Source: an uncultured Pseudomonadota bacterium (GTDB lineage Bacteria; Desulfobacterota; Syntrophorhabdia; Syntrophorhabdales; Syntrophorhabdaceae). Taken from it: a stretch of 33,344 nt of DNA. Under the pieces are notes generated by a model, which saw only the letters and a list, made by a program, of their open reading frames with translations, searched no databases and was not told the origin of the DNA. Position numbers and translations under genes: made by a program. Below are positions 17,269 to 28,089 of the stretch, in pieces; within the stretch, counting starts at the first letter, position 1, and each line of letters starts with the position of its first letter. The stretch spans positions 1 through 33,344 of the forward strand of contig CALMFJ010000076.1 in the NCBI GenBank assembly GCA_937862865.1. The letters run 5' to 3'.

Positions 17269-17904
17269 TACATTCTGCCGGGCTTCCCGGGCCAATCTTT
17301 GCGCTTTGATCTTCATCAGCGCGCTCGTTGTCGAGCGCTCCGTCTCTTCAAGCTTCGCCGTGATGAAGTGTATCGTTTCCTCGATCCGGGGTATGAAGGA
17401 ATACTCCAGGGCGTTGACGCGGCGCCGGGTCTTCTCGACCTCGCTCGCCATCCGGCGGACCTTGTCTTCCGTTTCGGACATCGCGAGGAGATCCGGCAGA
17501 AAATCACGCAGCCGGGAGACGGCAATGTCGAGTTCGGGCGATGTGTGAACGACGGAGTACCTGCCGGTCACGTCGCCGTAACGGATGTCGAGCTTCTGGA
17601 TCCTCACCCCCAGCATCCTGACGGGCTCGACAATGATGTCCAGTTCCTGCTGTACGGATTCAAGGGCGTTCTCCGTTATCGTTCGCGAGGACGTTATCTC
17701 CGCAAGCACGAACAGCTTCATGACGAGGGGGAGTTCGTCGTCCACCATCTGGCGGAGCCTGCGGTATTCGTGGGCCACGTTCATGAATTCCTTGATGAGG
17801 CCCTCGAGCTTGTCCTTCAGGAGCTTATGCCCCCGCCGGGCGACGACGAGGCGCCGTCTGAGTTTCAACAGTTCCATCCGGGTGGGGTTTACGGCAAGTC
17901 TCAA
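17266..17904 (-). CDS. atpD: V/A-type ATP synthase subunit D
   Basis: NPTRMELLKLRRRLVVARRGHKLLKDKLEGL; TRRRVNALEYSFIPRIEETIHFI. Confidence 0.95.
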   Translation of the reverse strand: MRLAVNPTRMELLKLRRRLVVARRGHKLLKDKLEGLIKEFMNVAHEYRRLRQMVDDELPLVMKLFVLAEITSSRTITENALESVQQELDIIVEPVRMLGVRIQKLDIRYGDVTGRYSVVHTSPELDIAVSRLRDFLPDLLAMSETEDKVRRMASEVEKTRRRVNALEYSFIPRIEETIHFITAKLEETERSTTSALMKIKAQRLAREARQNV

Positions 17905-17914
17905 ATGTCCATCC

Positions 17915-19303
17915 TCAATTCGAGCTCTGCGGGTAGTACTTTTCTATGAATTCATTGCGAATACGCTTGAGCAGCCTGGTCGGCAGCATGCCGAGCAGCT
18001 GCCAGCCGATATGGAGGCTCTCCTCGATCGTCCTGTTCTCGTATTCGCCCTGCCGAATGAACTTATCCTCAAACGCATCGGAGAATTTCACGAAGAGGAT
18101 GTCCTCGTCCGTCAATGCCGATTCACCGAGCACCACGGCGAGCTCCCGTGCATTTTTCCCGTGCGCATACGCAGAATAGAGCTGGTTCATGACATCCGCA
18201 TGGTCTTCCCGCGTCTTTCCCACACCGATACCCTTGTCCTTCAGGCGTGAAAGCGAGGGCAGCACGTCGACGGGCGGGTATATGCCCTGCGTGTGGAGCG
18301 GGCGCAGGATGATTATCTGGCCCTCCGTGATGTAGCCGGTCAGGTCGGGAATGGGGTGGGTCTTATCATCTTCGGGCATGGTGAGGACGGGTATCTGCGT
18401 TATCGAGCCTTTCTTGCCCTTGATGCGGCCGGCGCGCTCATAAATGGTCGAAAGGTCGGTGTAAAGGTACCCCGGATACCCGCGCCTTCCCGGCACCTCC
18501 TTGCGTGCGGCTGAAATCTCCCTCAGCGCTTCGCAGTAGTTCGTGATGTCGGTGAGTATCACAAGGACGTGCATGTCCTTCTCGAAGGCAAGGAATTCGG
18601 CCGTTGTGAGGGCCATGCGCGGGAGTGCGAGCCTTTCTATCGGGGGGTCGTCAGCCAGGTTGATGAAGAGAACCGACCGCTCTATGGCGCCAGTTTTCTT
18701 GAAATCAGCAATGAAGAACTCGGATTCTTCAAACGTGATTCCCATGGCAGCGAACACGACCGCAAATTTCTCGCCCGTTTTCAGGACGGTCGCCTGCCGC
18801 GCTATCTGGGCGGCGATGCGTGAATGGGGAAGACCGGATGCGGAGAAAAGAGGCAGCTTCTGGCCGCGGACGAGGGTGTTCAGGAGATCGATCGTGGAAA
18901 TGCCCGTCTGAATGAACTCATTCGGGTAATCGCGGGCATAAGGGTTGATCTGGTTCCCGTTCACATTGAGGTATTTCTCCGGGATGATGGGGGGCCCGTC
19001 GTCGATCGGCTGGCCTGAACCATCGAACACGCGGCCGAGCATGTCGATCGACATTCCGAGCTCCATGCCCTTGGCGAGGAATTTGACCCTGACGTCGCCC
19101 GGTGAAAGTCCCCGGGTACCCTCGAAGACCTGGACCATCGCTTTGTTGCCGTGCACTTCCAGCACGCGCCCCCTGCGGATAGTCCCGTCATCAAGCTTGA
19201 TGTCCGCCAGTTCTCCGTATGTCACGCCCTCGACGTCGTCGACGAGCATCAGGGGGCCGGCGATCTCCCTTACTGTCTTATATTCGCGCATGATGTTCTG
19301 CAT
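17915..19303 (-). CDS. atpB: V/A-type ATP synthase subunit B
   Basis: [66 protein letters not shown]. Confidence 0.96.
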   Translation of the reverse strand: MQNIMREYKTVREIAGPLMLVDDVEGVTYGELADIKLDDGTIRRGRVLEVHGNKAMVQVFEGTRGLSPGDVRVKFLAKGMELGMSIDMLGRVFDGSGQPIDDGPPIIPEKYLNVNGNQINPYARDYPNEFIQTGISTIDLLNTLVRGQKLPLFSASGLPHSRIAAQIARQATVLKTGEKFAVVFAAMGITFEESEFFIADFKKTGAIERSVLFINLADDPPIERLALPRMALTTAEFLAFEKDMHVLVILTDITNYCEALREISAARKEVPGRRGYPGYLYTDLSTIYERAGRIKGKKGSITQIPVLTMPEDDKTHPIPDLTGYITEGQIIILRPLHTQGIYPPVDVLPSLSRLKDKGIGVGKTREDHADVMNQLYSAYAHGKNARELAVVLGESALTDEDILFVKFSDAFEDKFIRQGEYENRTIEESLHIGWQLLGMLPTRLLKRIRNEFIEKYYPQSSN

Positions 19304-19325
19304 ATTTCCTGCCTTGTCACTGAGT

Positions 19326-21086
19326 TTACCAGACCAACGCCCGGATGCTGTTGGTTATGTCTCTCTCGATAGCGTCGAACTGTTCCAGCTGGTCCTCCGG
19401 TATGAGTTTCGCCTGCACGATCTCTTCGATGACATTGAGGTTGAGCAGGGCCTCAAGGGTCGCGCCGTCGGAGAGACCCGTGCGGATCTCGTCGTAATAC
19501 CGCAGGATGAGGTTGAGCATCAGGAACTGTTTCCTCGGTGATGTGTATGTGTCGCGGTCGTCAAACGCGTTCTGATGGAGGAAATCCTCCCTGATCATGC
19601 GTGCCGCCTGCATGAGGAGCCGGTCCTCCGTCGTCAAGGAATCGACCCCGACCAACCGGACGAGCTCGTCGAGCTCGGCTTCCTTCTGCAGGATGGACAT
19701 GGCTCGCTTCCTGTTGACCGACCACATTGTATCGACCGTTTTATCCGCGTCCTCGTCAACGGTGTCCTGGTAGAGGGAATATGAGGAGAGCCAGTTGACG
19801 GCGGGAAAATGCCGGGCGAACGCCAGCTTGTCGTCAAGCCCCCAGTACACCTTCACAACACGCAGGGTCGTCTGAACGACGGGCTCGGACAGGTCGCCGC
19901 CGGGAGGCGATACAGCGCCGATGATGGAAACGGCTCCGCGCCGGTCGTTTGCGCCGATGCAGACAACGGAACCGGCACGTTCGTAGAACCCCGCAATGCG
20001 CGACCCGAGATACGCGGGGTACCCTTCTTCCCCGGGCATTTCCTCGAGCCGTCCCGATATCTCGCGCATTGCCTCGGCCCAGCGGCTGGTGGAATCCGCC
20101 ATGAGCGCAACCGAGTACCCCATGTCCCGGAAGTATTCCGCAATTGCGATCCCCGTAAAGACGCTGGCCTCGCGCGCGGCAACAGGCATGTTGGAGGTGT
20201 TTGCTAGGAGCACGGTCCGTTCCATGAGCGGTTCGCCTGTCGCCGGGTCCTTTAAATGCGGGAACTCCATGAGAACGTCTGTCATTTCGTTTCCGCGTTC
20301 CCCGCAGCCGACATACACGACGATCTGCGCGTCGGCCCATTTTGCCAGCTGGTGCTGGACCACGGTCTTCCCGCTGCCGAACGGCCCGGGAACGCATGCC
20401 GTTCCACCCTTCACGATGGGGAAGAACATGTCTATGATCCGCTGCCCCGTCACCATCGTCTGTACAGGGGGCATTTTCCGCTTTACCGGGCGCGGGTCCC
20501 GGACGGGCCATCTCTGGACCATGGTGACGCTGAGAAGGCTGCCTTTTTCTTCGATGACCGCAACCTCGGTATCGACGTCGCCGGTGACGGGACTGATCCT
20601 CTTCACGATCCCGGACCTTCCCGGGGGCATCATTATCTTATGTACAATGATCGCGGTTTCCTGGACCGTGCCGAGAATATCGCCCCCGGTTACCAGGTCC
20701 CCGACATGGACGCTCGGTATAAAGTCCCACTGCCGTGTCCTGTCAAGGGCGGGCCTGCGGGCCCCCCTCACGATGTATTCGCCGAAATCACGGGCCAGGG
20801 CATCAAGGGGCCGCTGGATGCCGTCGTAAATGGAGCGGATGAGGCCCGGGCCCAGTTCGACACTGAGAGGTTCCCCTGTTCGCACGACAGGCTGCCCGGG
20901 GCCGATCCCTTCGGTTTCCTCGTACGTCTGGATCGAGTACTCGCCCCCCCTTATCTCGATTATCTCGCCAAAAAGCCCCAGGTCCCCGACGCGAACCATT
21001 TCATACATTCGCGCACCCGCCAGACCCTTTGCCACTACAAGCGGTCCCGAGACTTTTATGACCTGTCCGCTGGTTCCGTCCATCAT
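19326..21086 (-). CDS. atpA: V/A-type ATP synthase catalytic subunit A
   Basis: [18 protein letters not shown]-loop, [47 protein letters not shown]. Confidence 0.97.
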   Translation of the reverse strand: MMDGTSGQVIKVSGPLVVAKGLAGARMYEMVRVGDLGLFGEIIEIRGGEYSIQTYEETEGIGPGQPVVRTGEPLSVELGPGLIRSIYDGIQRPLDALARDFGEYIVRGARRPALDRTRQWDFIPSVHVGDLVTGGDILGTVQETAIIVHKIMMPPGRSGIVKRISPVTGDVDTEVAVIEEKGSLLSVTMVQRWPVRDPRPVKRKMPPVQTMVTGQRIIDMFFPIVKGGTACVPGPFGSGKTVVQHQLAKWADAQIVVYVGCGERGNEMTDVLMEFPHLKDPATGEPLMERTVLLANTSNMPVAAREASVFTGIAIAEYFRDMGYSVALMADSTSRWAEAMREISGRLEEMPGEEGYPAYLGSRIAGFYERAGSVVCIGANDRRGAVSIIGAVSPPGGDLSEPVVQTTLRVVKVYWGLDDKLAFARHFPAVNWLSSYSLYQDTVDEDADKTVDTMWSVNRKRAMSILQKEAELDELVRLVGVDSLTTEDRLLMQAARMIREDFLHQNAFDDRDTYTSPRKQFLMLNLILRYYDEIRTGLSDGATLEALLNLNVIEEIVQAKLIPEDQLEQFDAIERDITNSIRALVW

Positions 21087-21434
21087 TTATCCCTCATTCT
21101 CTTCGCTGGTCTCATCCTTCTTGAAAAGATCGATCCCCACCGAGCGTTCTATGGCCCATCTCATTTCCTTGTAGCTTGTCCGCGGGCTGTCTTCATGCAT
21201 CGGGACCACGGTAAGGATCGTAGAACTGCGTGAGCGAAACTCGTCTATCACGCCTTTCGGGGCCTCCGCAACGATACTTTCCGTGACAAGGATAAGCCCG
21301 ACGTCATGCCTGCGTGTCAGCATGAACAGTTCCTCGGCCAGGTCTTTCGGATCGGAGACGGGCACTGTCTCAAAACCTATGCCCTTGAAGCCGAGTATCA
21401 GGTGTTTTTCCCCCACTATGCATGCCTTAGACAT
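21087..21434 (-). CDS. atpF: V/A-type ATP synthase subunit F
   Basis: CIVGEKHLILGFKGIGFETVPV; position in operon. Confidence 0.9.
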   Translation of the reverse strand: MSKACIVGEKHLILGFKGIGFETVPVSDPKDLAEELFMLTRRHDVGLILVTESIVAEAPKGVIDEFRSRSSTILTVVPMHEDSPRTSYKEMRWAIERSVGIDLFKKDETSEENEG

Positions 21435-22437
21435 TCACATACCTCAATCGCTGGGCGAGGATGTCCGGGTCGATCCTGTTGATCTTTCCGGTGACAACAA
21501 GCTTGAGGTTTTGCATTTCCGCTTCGAGGGCCATGAGAAAATCAAAGACCCGCTCAGGCCCCGATGTTTCGAACCGCGCGTATGTTGCCATATGGAGGAC
21601 GAGGTTGGTCACCTTGAGATCGAACGTCGAGACCTGCTCCTCAAAGGGCATCTGCAAGGCCCGCGACAGGAGGTCACCCAGCTCTCCCCCGATGATCTCA
21701 GGCCATGCCGACGGGTCCCGGATGTCCGCCAGTTCGAGGACCAGGAGATCCTCGTCCCCGACCGGCAGGAGATAATCCGCCACCTGCCTGAGGTCCCGGT
21801 CCTGCCTGAGAACACGCCAGAGGGCCGAGACGACGTGGCCGGAAACAAGTTCCCTGACGCACGTCTGGATCAGGGGGCTGTCTATGGCGGATGCCAGGGC
21901 GAGCATCTGGCGCAGATACGCCCCGTCGACAAATATATCGGACAATGACTGGTCCATCTCGGAGACATTTATCGAGCTTCCCGTGATGCGCTCCCGGAAA
22001 GCCGGCGGGAGGTCGTCATATTCACCGTCGAGAATGGAAATGATCGTATTCTCCGGTATCATTCCGGGCAGGAACCGGATATCTTCCATCCCGGCAAGGG
22101 CAGTCTTTATGTTGAGGTAGTCGTTTTTGATGAGGAAGAGATCTGCCGGTACCGGCGACGGGCAGTCGCGGCGGATCGAAACGGCATAGTCGTAAAAACA
22201 CCGGTCAGCAACGGCGCTGAAATCTTCCCAGGGTACGCCGGGGTCGAGGTAATCCTCGATGAGCGTGCCCTGTAAATGCTGAAAAACGTCTTCCGTGTGA
22301 TGCATTTCGATGATCGAGGGAAAAAACTCGCGGGGCAGCAGTTTGCCTTCGAGGGCACTTATCCTGCCGCACACAAAACCCCATTTCGGGCGGTTCTTTA
22401 TGGAAGGTGCTATAAGAGAGGTTGTTAAAGTGGTCAT
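21427..22437 (-). CDS. atpC: V/A-type ATP synthase subunit C (AC39-like)
   Basis: YGFVCGRISALEGKLLP-type N terminus, FFLIKNDYLNIKTAL; position between E and F. Confidence 0.9.
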   Translation of the reverse strand: MTTLTTSLIAPSIKNRPKWGFVCGRISALEGKLLPREFFPSIIEMHHTEDVFQHLQGTLIEDYLDPGVPWEDFSAVADRCFYDYAVSIRRDCPSPVPADLFLIKNDYLNIKTALAGMEDIRFLPGMIPENTIISILDGEYDDLPPAFRERITGSSINVSEMDQSLSDIFVDGAYLRQMLALASAIDSPLIQTCVRELVSGHVVSALWRVLRQDRDLRQVADYLLPVGDEDLLVLELADIRDPSAWPEIIGGELGDLLSRALQMPFEEQVSTFDLKVTNLVLHMATYARFETSGPERVFDFLMALEAEMQNLKLVVTGKINRIDPDILAQRLRYVNV

Positions 22438-23021
22438 ATGCCTGCCAGGTCGCGTGCTATTTCAGGAAGAAGGGCCGTTTCTATATCCCGCATGATCGTC
22501 TCTATCGTTGCGTCTATCTCGTAGTTGTCGCCGATAAAAATGAAGCCGCCTTTCCCGGAAAGGGATCCTTCATCGATCTTCAGGTCCAGCCCGGCATTCC
22601 GTTTTGAATTGATCTCACGCAATATCTTTTCAAAGATGTCCCGTTCGCCGCCGTGTACCCTTACGGCGCCTCCGCGCCCCTCCGATATGCGGTCCAGGAG
22701 CTGTCTCATTTTCTGCTCATATCTGTCCGCCGGCCAGGAATGCAGTATATCCCGTGCCTCCTTGAAAATGGCGCGCACTGCATTATTTCTTGCCTCAAGA
22801 AGCTCTTTGGCCGCGTTCCCCTGGAACCGGGCGAGTTTGCGGCCGTACTCTTCCCTGATCAACCTCGAGCGGGCCTGGAATTGGTACTCGAATTCCCTGC
22901 GGAGATTTTCCTTTTGAGCCTCCGCCTTCTCCGAAGCCTGCTTCTGCGCCGCGGTGCTTATATGCCCGGCCTCGGTGCGGGATGCGTTGAGAACGGCTTC
23001 CTTGATCTTCTCTAAACTCAT
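22434..23021 (-). CDS. atpE: V/A-type ATP synthase subunit E (peripheral stalk)
   Basis: Charged helical N terminus and GGFIFIGDNYEIDATIETIM; position in operon. Confidence 0.88.
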   Translation of the reverse strand: MSLEKIKEAVLNASRTEAGHISTAAQKQASEKAEAQKENLRREFEYQFQARSRLIREEYGRKLARFQGNAAKELLEARNNAVRAIFKEARDILHSWPADRYEQKMRQLLDRISEGRGGAVRVHGGERDIFEKILREINSKRNAGLDLKIDEGSLSGKGGFIFIGDNYEIDATIETIMRDIETALLPEIARDLAGI

Positions 23022-23032
23022 ACGCGCATCTC

Positions 23033-23551
23033 TTACTGTATAACCTGCTGCAGAATTGCCGGCTGGGTCAGGAATATTATGAACAATATCGTTGCAAGGA
23101 GCGCAACAACGGCATATGTTTCAACGAAGGCCGGGAACAGGATGGCCCGGCCTGCCGATTCCGGCCGTCGGGCTACCAGAGAGATCCCTGCCGCCGAGGC
23201 TTCGCCCTGTTTTATTGCCGATATCAATTGGGCGATCCCGTTTCCGAGACCAATGAAGAACAGGGCAAGCCCGGTCCCGAGGCTTATCTTGATGGGCCCT
23301 CCGGCTATAAGGCCCGTTTGCGTCATGATGAGTATAGCGGCGATAAAACCGTAAAAACCCTGGGTCCCGGGCAGGGCGACCATAACGAGCATCCTGCCGA
23401 ACAATTCAGGTTTTTCGCGCATGACGCCGGCTGCCGCATGGGAGGCGATCGCGATCCCGAACGCAGAACCGGCCCCGGCCAGCCCAAAGGTAAGCCCTGC
23501 ACCTGCATAGCAAAGTCCTCGACCAATTTCGATCCATTCAGGGGTCATCAC
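23033..23551 (-). CDS. atpK: V/A-type ATP synthase subunit K (four-TM duplicated proteolipid)
   Basis: LPGTQGFYGF, AIKQGEASAAGISLVARRPE, FVETYAVVALL. Confidence 0.95.
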   Translation of the reverse strand: MMTPEWIEIGRGLCYAGAGLTFGLAGAGSAFGIAIASHAAAGVMREKPELFGRMLVMVALPGTQGFYGFIAAILIMTQTGLIAGGPIKISLGTGLALFFIGLGNGIAQLISAIKQGEASAAGISLVARRPESAGRAILFPAFVETYAVVALLATILFIIFLTQPAILQQVIQ

Positions 23552-23575
23552 TGTGTTCCTCCCGGAATTGTATAA

Positions 23576-25651
23576 TTATCCATGAGATGTATCCTCCTTT
23601 TTCATCGCGCACAGAGGGGAGTCAAATCCCAATGCCTGGAAAGGGCGCGCTCCCGCATCGTAAAAGCGCCCGAAAAATTCAACGAAGATAAGGCGCATCG
23701 AGTGAACGAAAGCGCCGAGAAGGCTGATCAGGAAATTAAAGAGGTGTCCCACCACGACCACGATAATAAACAGAATGATCCCGACATAAGGGATGTCTTT
23801 CAACAGTCCGCCGAGCATGTTGAAGGTCATGCCCACGATGCTTGTCGTAAGCCCCAGGGCAAGCAGGCGGCAGTATGACAGGACGTCCCCGATAAATGCC
23901 GTTATCCCGTAGCTGCCCATGATACCGTACAGGCTCACTATCCCGCCCAGTATCCGGGCAACGGGATTCTTGAGTTCCCGCCCCTGGGTGAGGATGAGCC
24001 CCAGGGCCCCCGCAGCGAACAAAATGAGCCCTGACCGGTAGACAAGGACAGGTGTTGCCACAAAGATCCTGCTTGCTATGATCAGAAGCCCGGGCAACGC
24101 CAGGAACCAGAAAAAACCGTCGAATAATGCGCTTTTCCAGTCACCCTGCCGAATCGACCCGTACATTTTCAGAGCTATGCCGAAGAACTGGTTCATAACG
24201 CCGATGAAAAGGGCTATCAGCAGGGCGGGAATTGTCTTGCTCACCGGGTCAAGCACCGCAAAAACCGATTGGATGCGTAAAAGGAGGTTGCCTTCCCCCA
24301 GGTACTTGGGTTGGTAAAGGTCGCCGAACCAGGAACCGAGAAGGGAGCCGAATATAACGGTGCTGATCCCCCCCATCAGGAGTATGCGGCCAAAATCCGC
24401 CACCCCTTCGTACTGTTTCGTGCGGCTGATGAGATACAGGGAGGCCGCTATCAGCATAAGGCCGTAGCCGACATCGGAGAAGCATATCCCGAAAAAAAGA
24501 TAAAAGTTTATATGGAGGTACGGTGTGGGGTCGAAACCCTTGTAAGGCGGCAGCCCGAACATTTCCACAAGCAGGGAAAGCGGACGGAAAACCTTCGGCA
24601 GGGAAAGACTGACCGGAACCTCTTCGTCCTCGCCCGGTTCTTCCAGGATAATGACGGATTCAGGAAACTGGCTGCCAAATTTCTCCTGAAAATGTGCTAT
24701 GTCCCTTTCGCGAATATATCCGGTAAGGATGTTCACCCATTTCCCGCCCACCGTTTTTCCCACCGCGAGGTGTTCATTTTTGTTTGCCGTCCAGAAAGCC
24801 TTGAGGGTTGTCAGGGTGCGGCGCTCGGGTTTAAGCGCCCGGACTTGCGCAATCGTTTCCTCTATGGTTGCCGATACCGCCGCCAGGTCCCCTTCCAGTT
24901 CCCGGACGTGGTCGCCGATGGTGCCGTTGAATTCGGGCAAAGTGATCTCAACGAAGGAAAGCTTTGCCAGTCCGGCTTTTACCTCGTCACTATCGTCCTT
25001 GAGGGCGGCGATCACTATTCGCTGCGCGTCCTTTATGTTTTTTACCGTTCTGAGGCCCTCGGCCGCAGCGGCATCCGGACCTTCCGCTCCCGTCAGCGTT
25101 TCCCAGGCAGTGTTTTTCCACGGGTACGAGGGCCTGTCAAGGTCTCCCAGTTTTTTCTCCGGGATGTAACCGAGAATGAGATCAATCCGCCGTCGCCGGT
25201 GCCAATCCTCCATCCGGAAAGGGATATCTGAAAAAGGCCGAAGCGCGGAAAGGCTGTTCTCTATCTCACCTTTGATGCGCTCATTGCGTCGCAGTATATC
25301 GTCGAGTTCGCTTGCCTTGCGAAACCTGTCGTCCAGGTCGTAATCTTCAGTGGCGTACCGCAGTTCTTCCCGGGTGATCAACTGGGGGACCGGGGTCAGT
25401 CCCTCGAAAAAACCCTGTTCTTCGGGCGCATATGTTTTGAGGAGATTCAGAATGGTATCGATCTTCCGCAAAACATCGTCTGTGTCCTCGGTGGATGAGC
25501 GACCCGTCTTGAAATAGCCGGATTCATCCGCAATGAGCCTGCCGGCGTCCGTCACGTCGATCATCCCGAGGGAACTGACAACGCGCATAACCCTGCTGGT
25601 GCTGTGGATGGTACTTACGATTGTCAGTTTCTTGATCGGGTCTATTGCCAT
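23576..25651 (-). CDS. atpI: V/A-type ATP synthase subunit I (a-like)
   Basis: FGICFSDVGYGLMLI, SYCRLLALGLTTSIVGMTFNML, VGHLFNFLISLLGAFVHSMRLIFVEFFGRFY. Confidence 0.96.
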   Translation of the reverse strand: MAIDPIKKLTIVSTIHSTSRVMRVVSSLGMIDVTDAGRLIADESGYFKTGRSSTEDTDDVLRKIDTILNLLKTYAPEEQGFFEGLTPVPQLITREELRYATEDYDLDDRFRKASELDDILRRNERIKGEIENSLSALRPFSDIPFRMEDWHRRRRIDLILGYIPEKKLGDLDRPSYPWKNTAWETLTGAEGPDAAAAEGLRTVKNIKDAQRIVIAALKDDSDEVKAGLAKLSFVEITLPEFNGTIGDHVRELEGDLAAVSATIEETIAQVRALKPERRTLTTLKAFWTANKNEHLAVGKTVGGKWVNILTGYIRERDIAHFQEKFGSQFPESVIILEEPGEDEEVPVSLSLPKVFRPLSLLVEMFGLPPYKGFDPTPYLHINFYLFFGICFSDVGYGLMLIAASLYLISRTKQYEGVADFGRILLMGGISTVIFGSLLGSWFGDLYQPKYLGEGNLLLRIQSVFAVLDPVSKTIPALLIALFIGVMNQFFGIALKMYGSIRQGDWKSALFDGFFWFLALPGLLIIASRIFVATPVLVYRSGLILFAAGALGLILTQGRELKNPVARILGGIVSLYGIMGSYGITAFIGDVLSYCRLLALGLTTSIVGMTFNMLGGLLKDIPYVGIILFIIVVVVGHLFNFLISLLGAFVHSMRLIFVEFFGRFYDAGARPFQALGFDSPLCAMKKEDTSHG

Positions 25652-25654
25652 AGC

Positions 25655-25966
25655 CTACCAGTTGTTGAATCTGTCGATGATCTTGCCGGCGTGAAAACGT
25701 ATGAAATCAACGGGCAGCTTTTTCAGGGCATCGAGCTTTGCTGTGTGCTCCTGTAATGCAGCTGCAAGGGATGCTTCGCATTTCTCGTCCTCGTCGGCCT
25801 TGAACCGTGCAAGCCGTGCTTCAAGCTCAAGGGACAGTTCGTTGCGATAACGGGCTATCTCATCGTCCGATGCCTTGAGGATGTTTTTGGATTGGGTATG
25901 GGCCTCATCGACAATGGCATCCGCTTCTTTTTCAAGTGAAATAATGCTGTCAACAAGGGATGCCAT
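25655..25966 (-). CDS. atpH: V/A-type ATP synthase subunit H-like peripheral stalk protein
   Basis: 103-aa charged coiled coil, first gene of the operon. Confidence 0.75.
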   Translation of the reverse strand: MASLVDSIISLEKEADAIVDEAHTQSKNILKASDDEIARYRNELSLELEARLARFKADEDEKCEASLAAALQEHTAKLDALKKLPVDFIRFHAGKIIDRFNNW

Positions 25967-26055
25967 ATCGTAGTCCTTTTTGGCTCTTACGAAAGGGCTG
26001 CGCTATTCTCTACAACCGTGCAGTAAACCGGTTGGCCGTTTCGACAAGTTTTACT

Positions 26056-26084
26056 ATTTAAATAAATAGGTCACACCATGTCAA
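26056..26084 (-). promoter_or_regulatory. Candidate sigma70-type promoter of the V-ATPase operon
   Basis: Minus strand TTGACA - 17 nt - TTAAAT; start of transcript can form AGTAAA.../...TTTACT hairpin. Confidence 0.6.
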
Positions 26085-26136
26085 GTCTTTTCGGCCCGGC
26101 CCGGCACCCGTAAAGGCGGCGCGCCCCCGTCAGGCC

Positions 26137-27972
26137 TTACATTTCAACGCGGGTGACAACCCCGTGCAATTTGTTCAGGGGCAGGTCGTGGAACTGGATG
26201 AACGGGGGGGCGAGCTTCTTCAATGTCGAAAATATTTTCCAGATGGGTTTATCCGTGGCAATCTCTTCAAGGCCGTAGAAAATGACCTTTTCATTTATCC
26301 CCGCCTCCTGCAGGATCTTTTCGATCTCGACGACCTCCATGTACCCCATTGTTATCTCGAAAACTTCGAGCCCTTCCGCCAGGGGCTCCTTGAACGTGCT
26401 TGTGACGCCGAACGGGTTGTCGAGGGTCTTTATCGATACGATAATGTTGGTCTCATAGATAATGTGGTTCCGGAACATCGTGTGGACCATGTACGGCGGG
26501 ATGAACCTCGGGTCCCGGGCGAAATACAGGGCCGCGCCGGTGATCTTGTTGAGTTCCCGGTACACCTGGTTGTAGCTTTCGAGAAACACGTCAAGAGGCA
26601 GGGGCCGGATCTTCCGGTAGAGCTTGCGCTGCCCGGCCGTGTATATGAGCATGATGATGAGGGGTATCAGGGCGATTATTATGGACCAGTAACCGCCGTG
26701 GGGGATCTTGTACATGTTGGAGACGAGGAAGATGATGTCGACGATCGTTACAAAAACGGATACAGCCATACGGAAGCGCATCCGGCGGAAGTAAAAGATC
26801 GCTGTCATCATGATGCCTGTCAGGGTCATCGTTCCTGTGACGGCAAGGCCGTACGCCGCCGCGAGCTTCTCGGATTCTTTGAACTCATACATTATGAAAA
26901 GCACGGAGATCAGAAGAAACCAATTGACGAAGCCGATGTATATCTGCGAGCGCAGGTGCGTCGATGTGTAATCGATCTTAAACATGGGGAGAAGCCGCGT
27001 GTTGATCCCCTGGTAAACTATGGAGAACATGCCGCTTATCATTGCCTGTGAGGCGATCACGGTGGCAATGATGCTCAGGACGAGGAAAGGCACGTAAAGA
27101 AGGACAGACTGACTTAAGACCATGCCGAAAAGGATGTTGGTCCCCCGGGCATGGCGCAATATGAACGAACCCTGGCCGAGGTAGGACAGGACAAGGGCGA
27201 TGAAGACGAAATACCAGGCCCTCAGGATAGGTTTCCTCCCGAGGTGGCCCATGTCGGCGTACAGCGCCTCGCCTCCCGTGGCACACAATATAACTTCGGA
27301 CAGAACGAAGAACCCGGCTATGCCGTTGTGGTAAAGAAATGTAATGGCATAATAAGGATTTACTGCCTTGAGCACCGACGGGGTGTGGGTGATCGACAGG
27401 ACACCCGACACGGAGATCGCGAGGAACCAGACGAGCATCAAAGGCCCGAATGCGCCCGCGACCCTGTCGGTCCCTTTTTTCTGAAAGGCAAAGAGCAGGA
27501 TCGCTATAATTGCGGCGACGATGATCAATGTGGCCTGTTTCGTTCCCGCGAAGCCCGGGATGAGAAGTATGCCCTCGACCGCGCTCAATATACTGATCGC
27601 GGGCGTAATGACACCGTCGCCGACGAGCAGGGAGATGCCGATATACGTCACAATTGTGACAAAAACCATGGACCGGGTCTTCTTGAGGAGGCGAACGAGA
27701 ATGCCCCGGAGAACGAACGCCCCGCCTTCGCCCTTTTCCCCGAGGCTCATCGCAAGCCACGCATATTCCACCGAAACAAGCACCGTGAGGGTCCAGATGA
27801 CGAGGGACAGGACCCCCATGACATTCGCTTCGCTGGGCTTCAGCAATATGAAGAGTATCGTCAGGGTATATATCGGGCTCGTGCCGATATCGCCGAAAAC
27901 AAGGCCCAGGGACCGGACGATCTCTCTTACGGCTGCAGACTTCGTTTGGGGTGCCGACGGGGTTTCTATCAT
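26137..27972 (-). CDS. kup: Kup-family potassium transporter
   Basis: LGLVFGDIGTSPIYTLTILF, GDGVITPAISILSAVEG, TGGEALYADMGHLGRKPI, SQAMISGMFSI. Confidence 0.96.
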   Translation of the reverse strand: MIETPSAPQTKSAAVREIVRSLGLVFGDIGTSPIYTLTILFILLKPSEANVMGVLSLVIWTLTVLVSVEYAWLAMSLGEKGEGGAFVLRGILVRLLKKTRSMVFVTIVTYIGISLLVGDGVITPAISILSAVEGILLIPGFAGTKQATLIIVAAIIAILLFAFQKKGTDRVAGAFGPLMLVWFLAISVSGVLSITHTPSVLKAVNPYYAITFLYHNGIAGFFVLSEVILCATGGEALYADMGHLGRKPILRAWYFVFIALVLSYLGQGSFILRHARGTNILFGMVLSQSVLLYVPFLVLSIIATVIASQAMISGMFSIVYQGINTRLLPMFKIDYTSTHLRSQIYIGFVNWFLLISVLFIMYEFKESEKLAAAYGLAVTGTMTLTGIMMTAIFYFRRMRFRMAVSVFVTIVDIIFLVSNMYKIPHGGYWSIIIALIPLIIMLIYTAGQRKLYRKIRPLPLDVFLESYNQVYRELNKITGAALYFARDPRFIPPYMVHTMFRNHIIYETNIIVSIKTLDNPFGVTSTFKEPLAEGLEVFEITMGYMEVVEIEKILQEAGINEKVIFYGLEEIATDKPIWKIFSTLKKLAPPFIQFHDLPLNKLHGVVTRVEM

Positions 27973-28054
27973 TGTGCGCTACGAGCTTTCCCATTGTAGG
28001 ACAAAACGGGCTCAAAAAGCAACATGCGAGGGTGTCCCGCCGCTCAGAAATGCG

Positions 28055-28083
28055 TTGACATGACAGGTGCCATTTTTTATATT
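28055..28083 (+). promoter_or_regulatory. Strong sigma70-like promoter
   Basis: TTGACA (28055-28060) - 17 nt - TATATT (28078-28083). Confidence 0.65.
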
Positions 28084-28089
28084 GTGATC

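Noticed and set aside
26164-27051. Long plus-strand ORF (295 aa) opposite kup
   Set aside because: Antisense shadow of a well-supported Kup CDS in GC-rich DNA; low-complexity charged translation with no recognisable motif. The same applies to 24311..25231, 27151..27999, 20256..21233 and 1917..3044.
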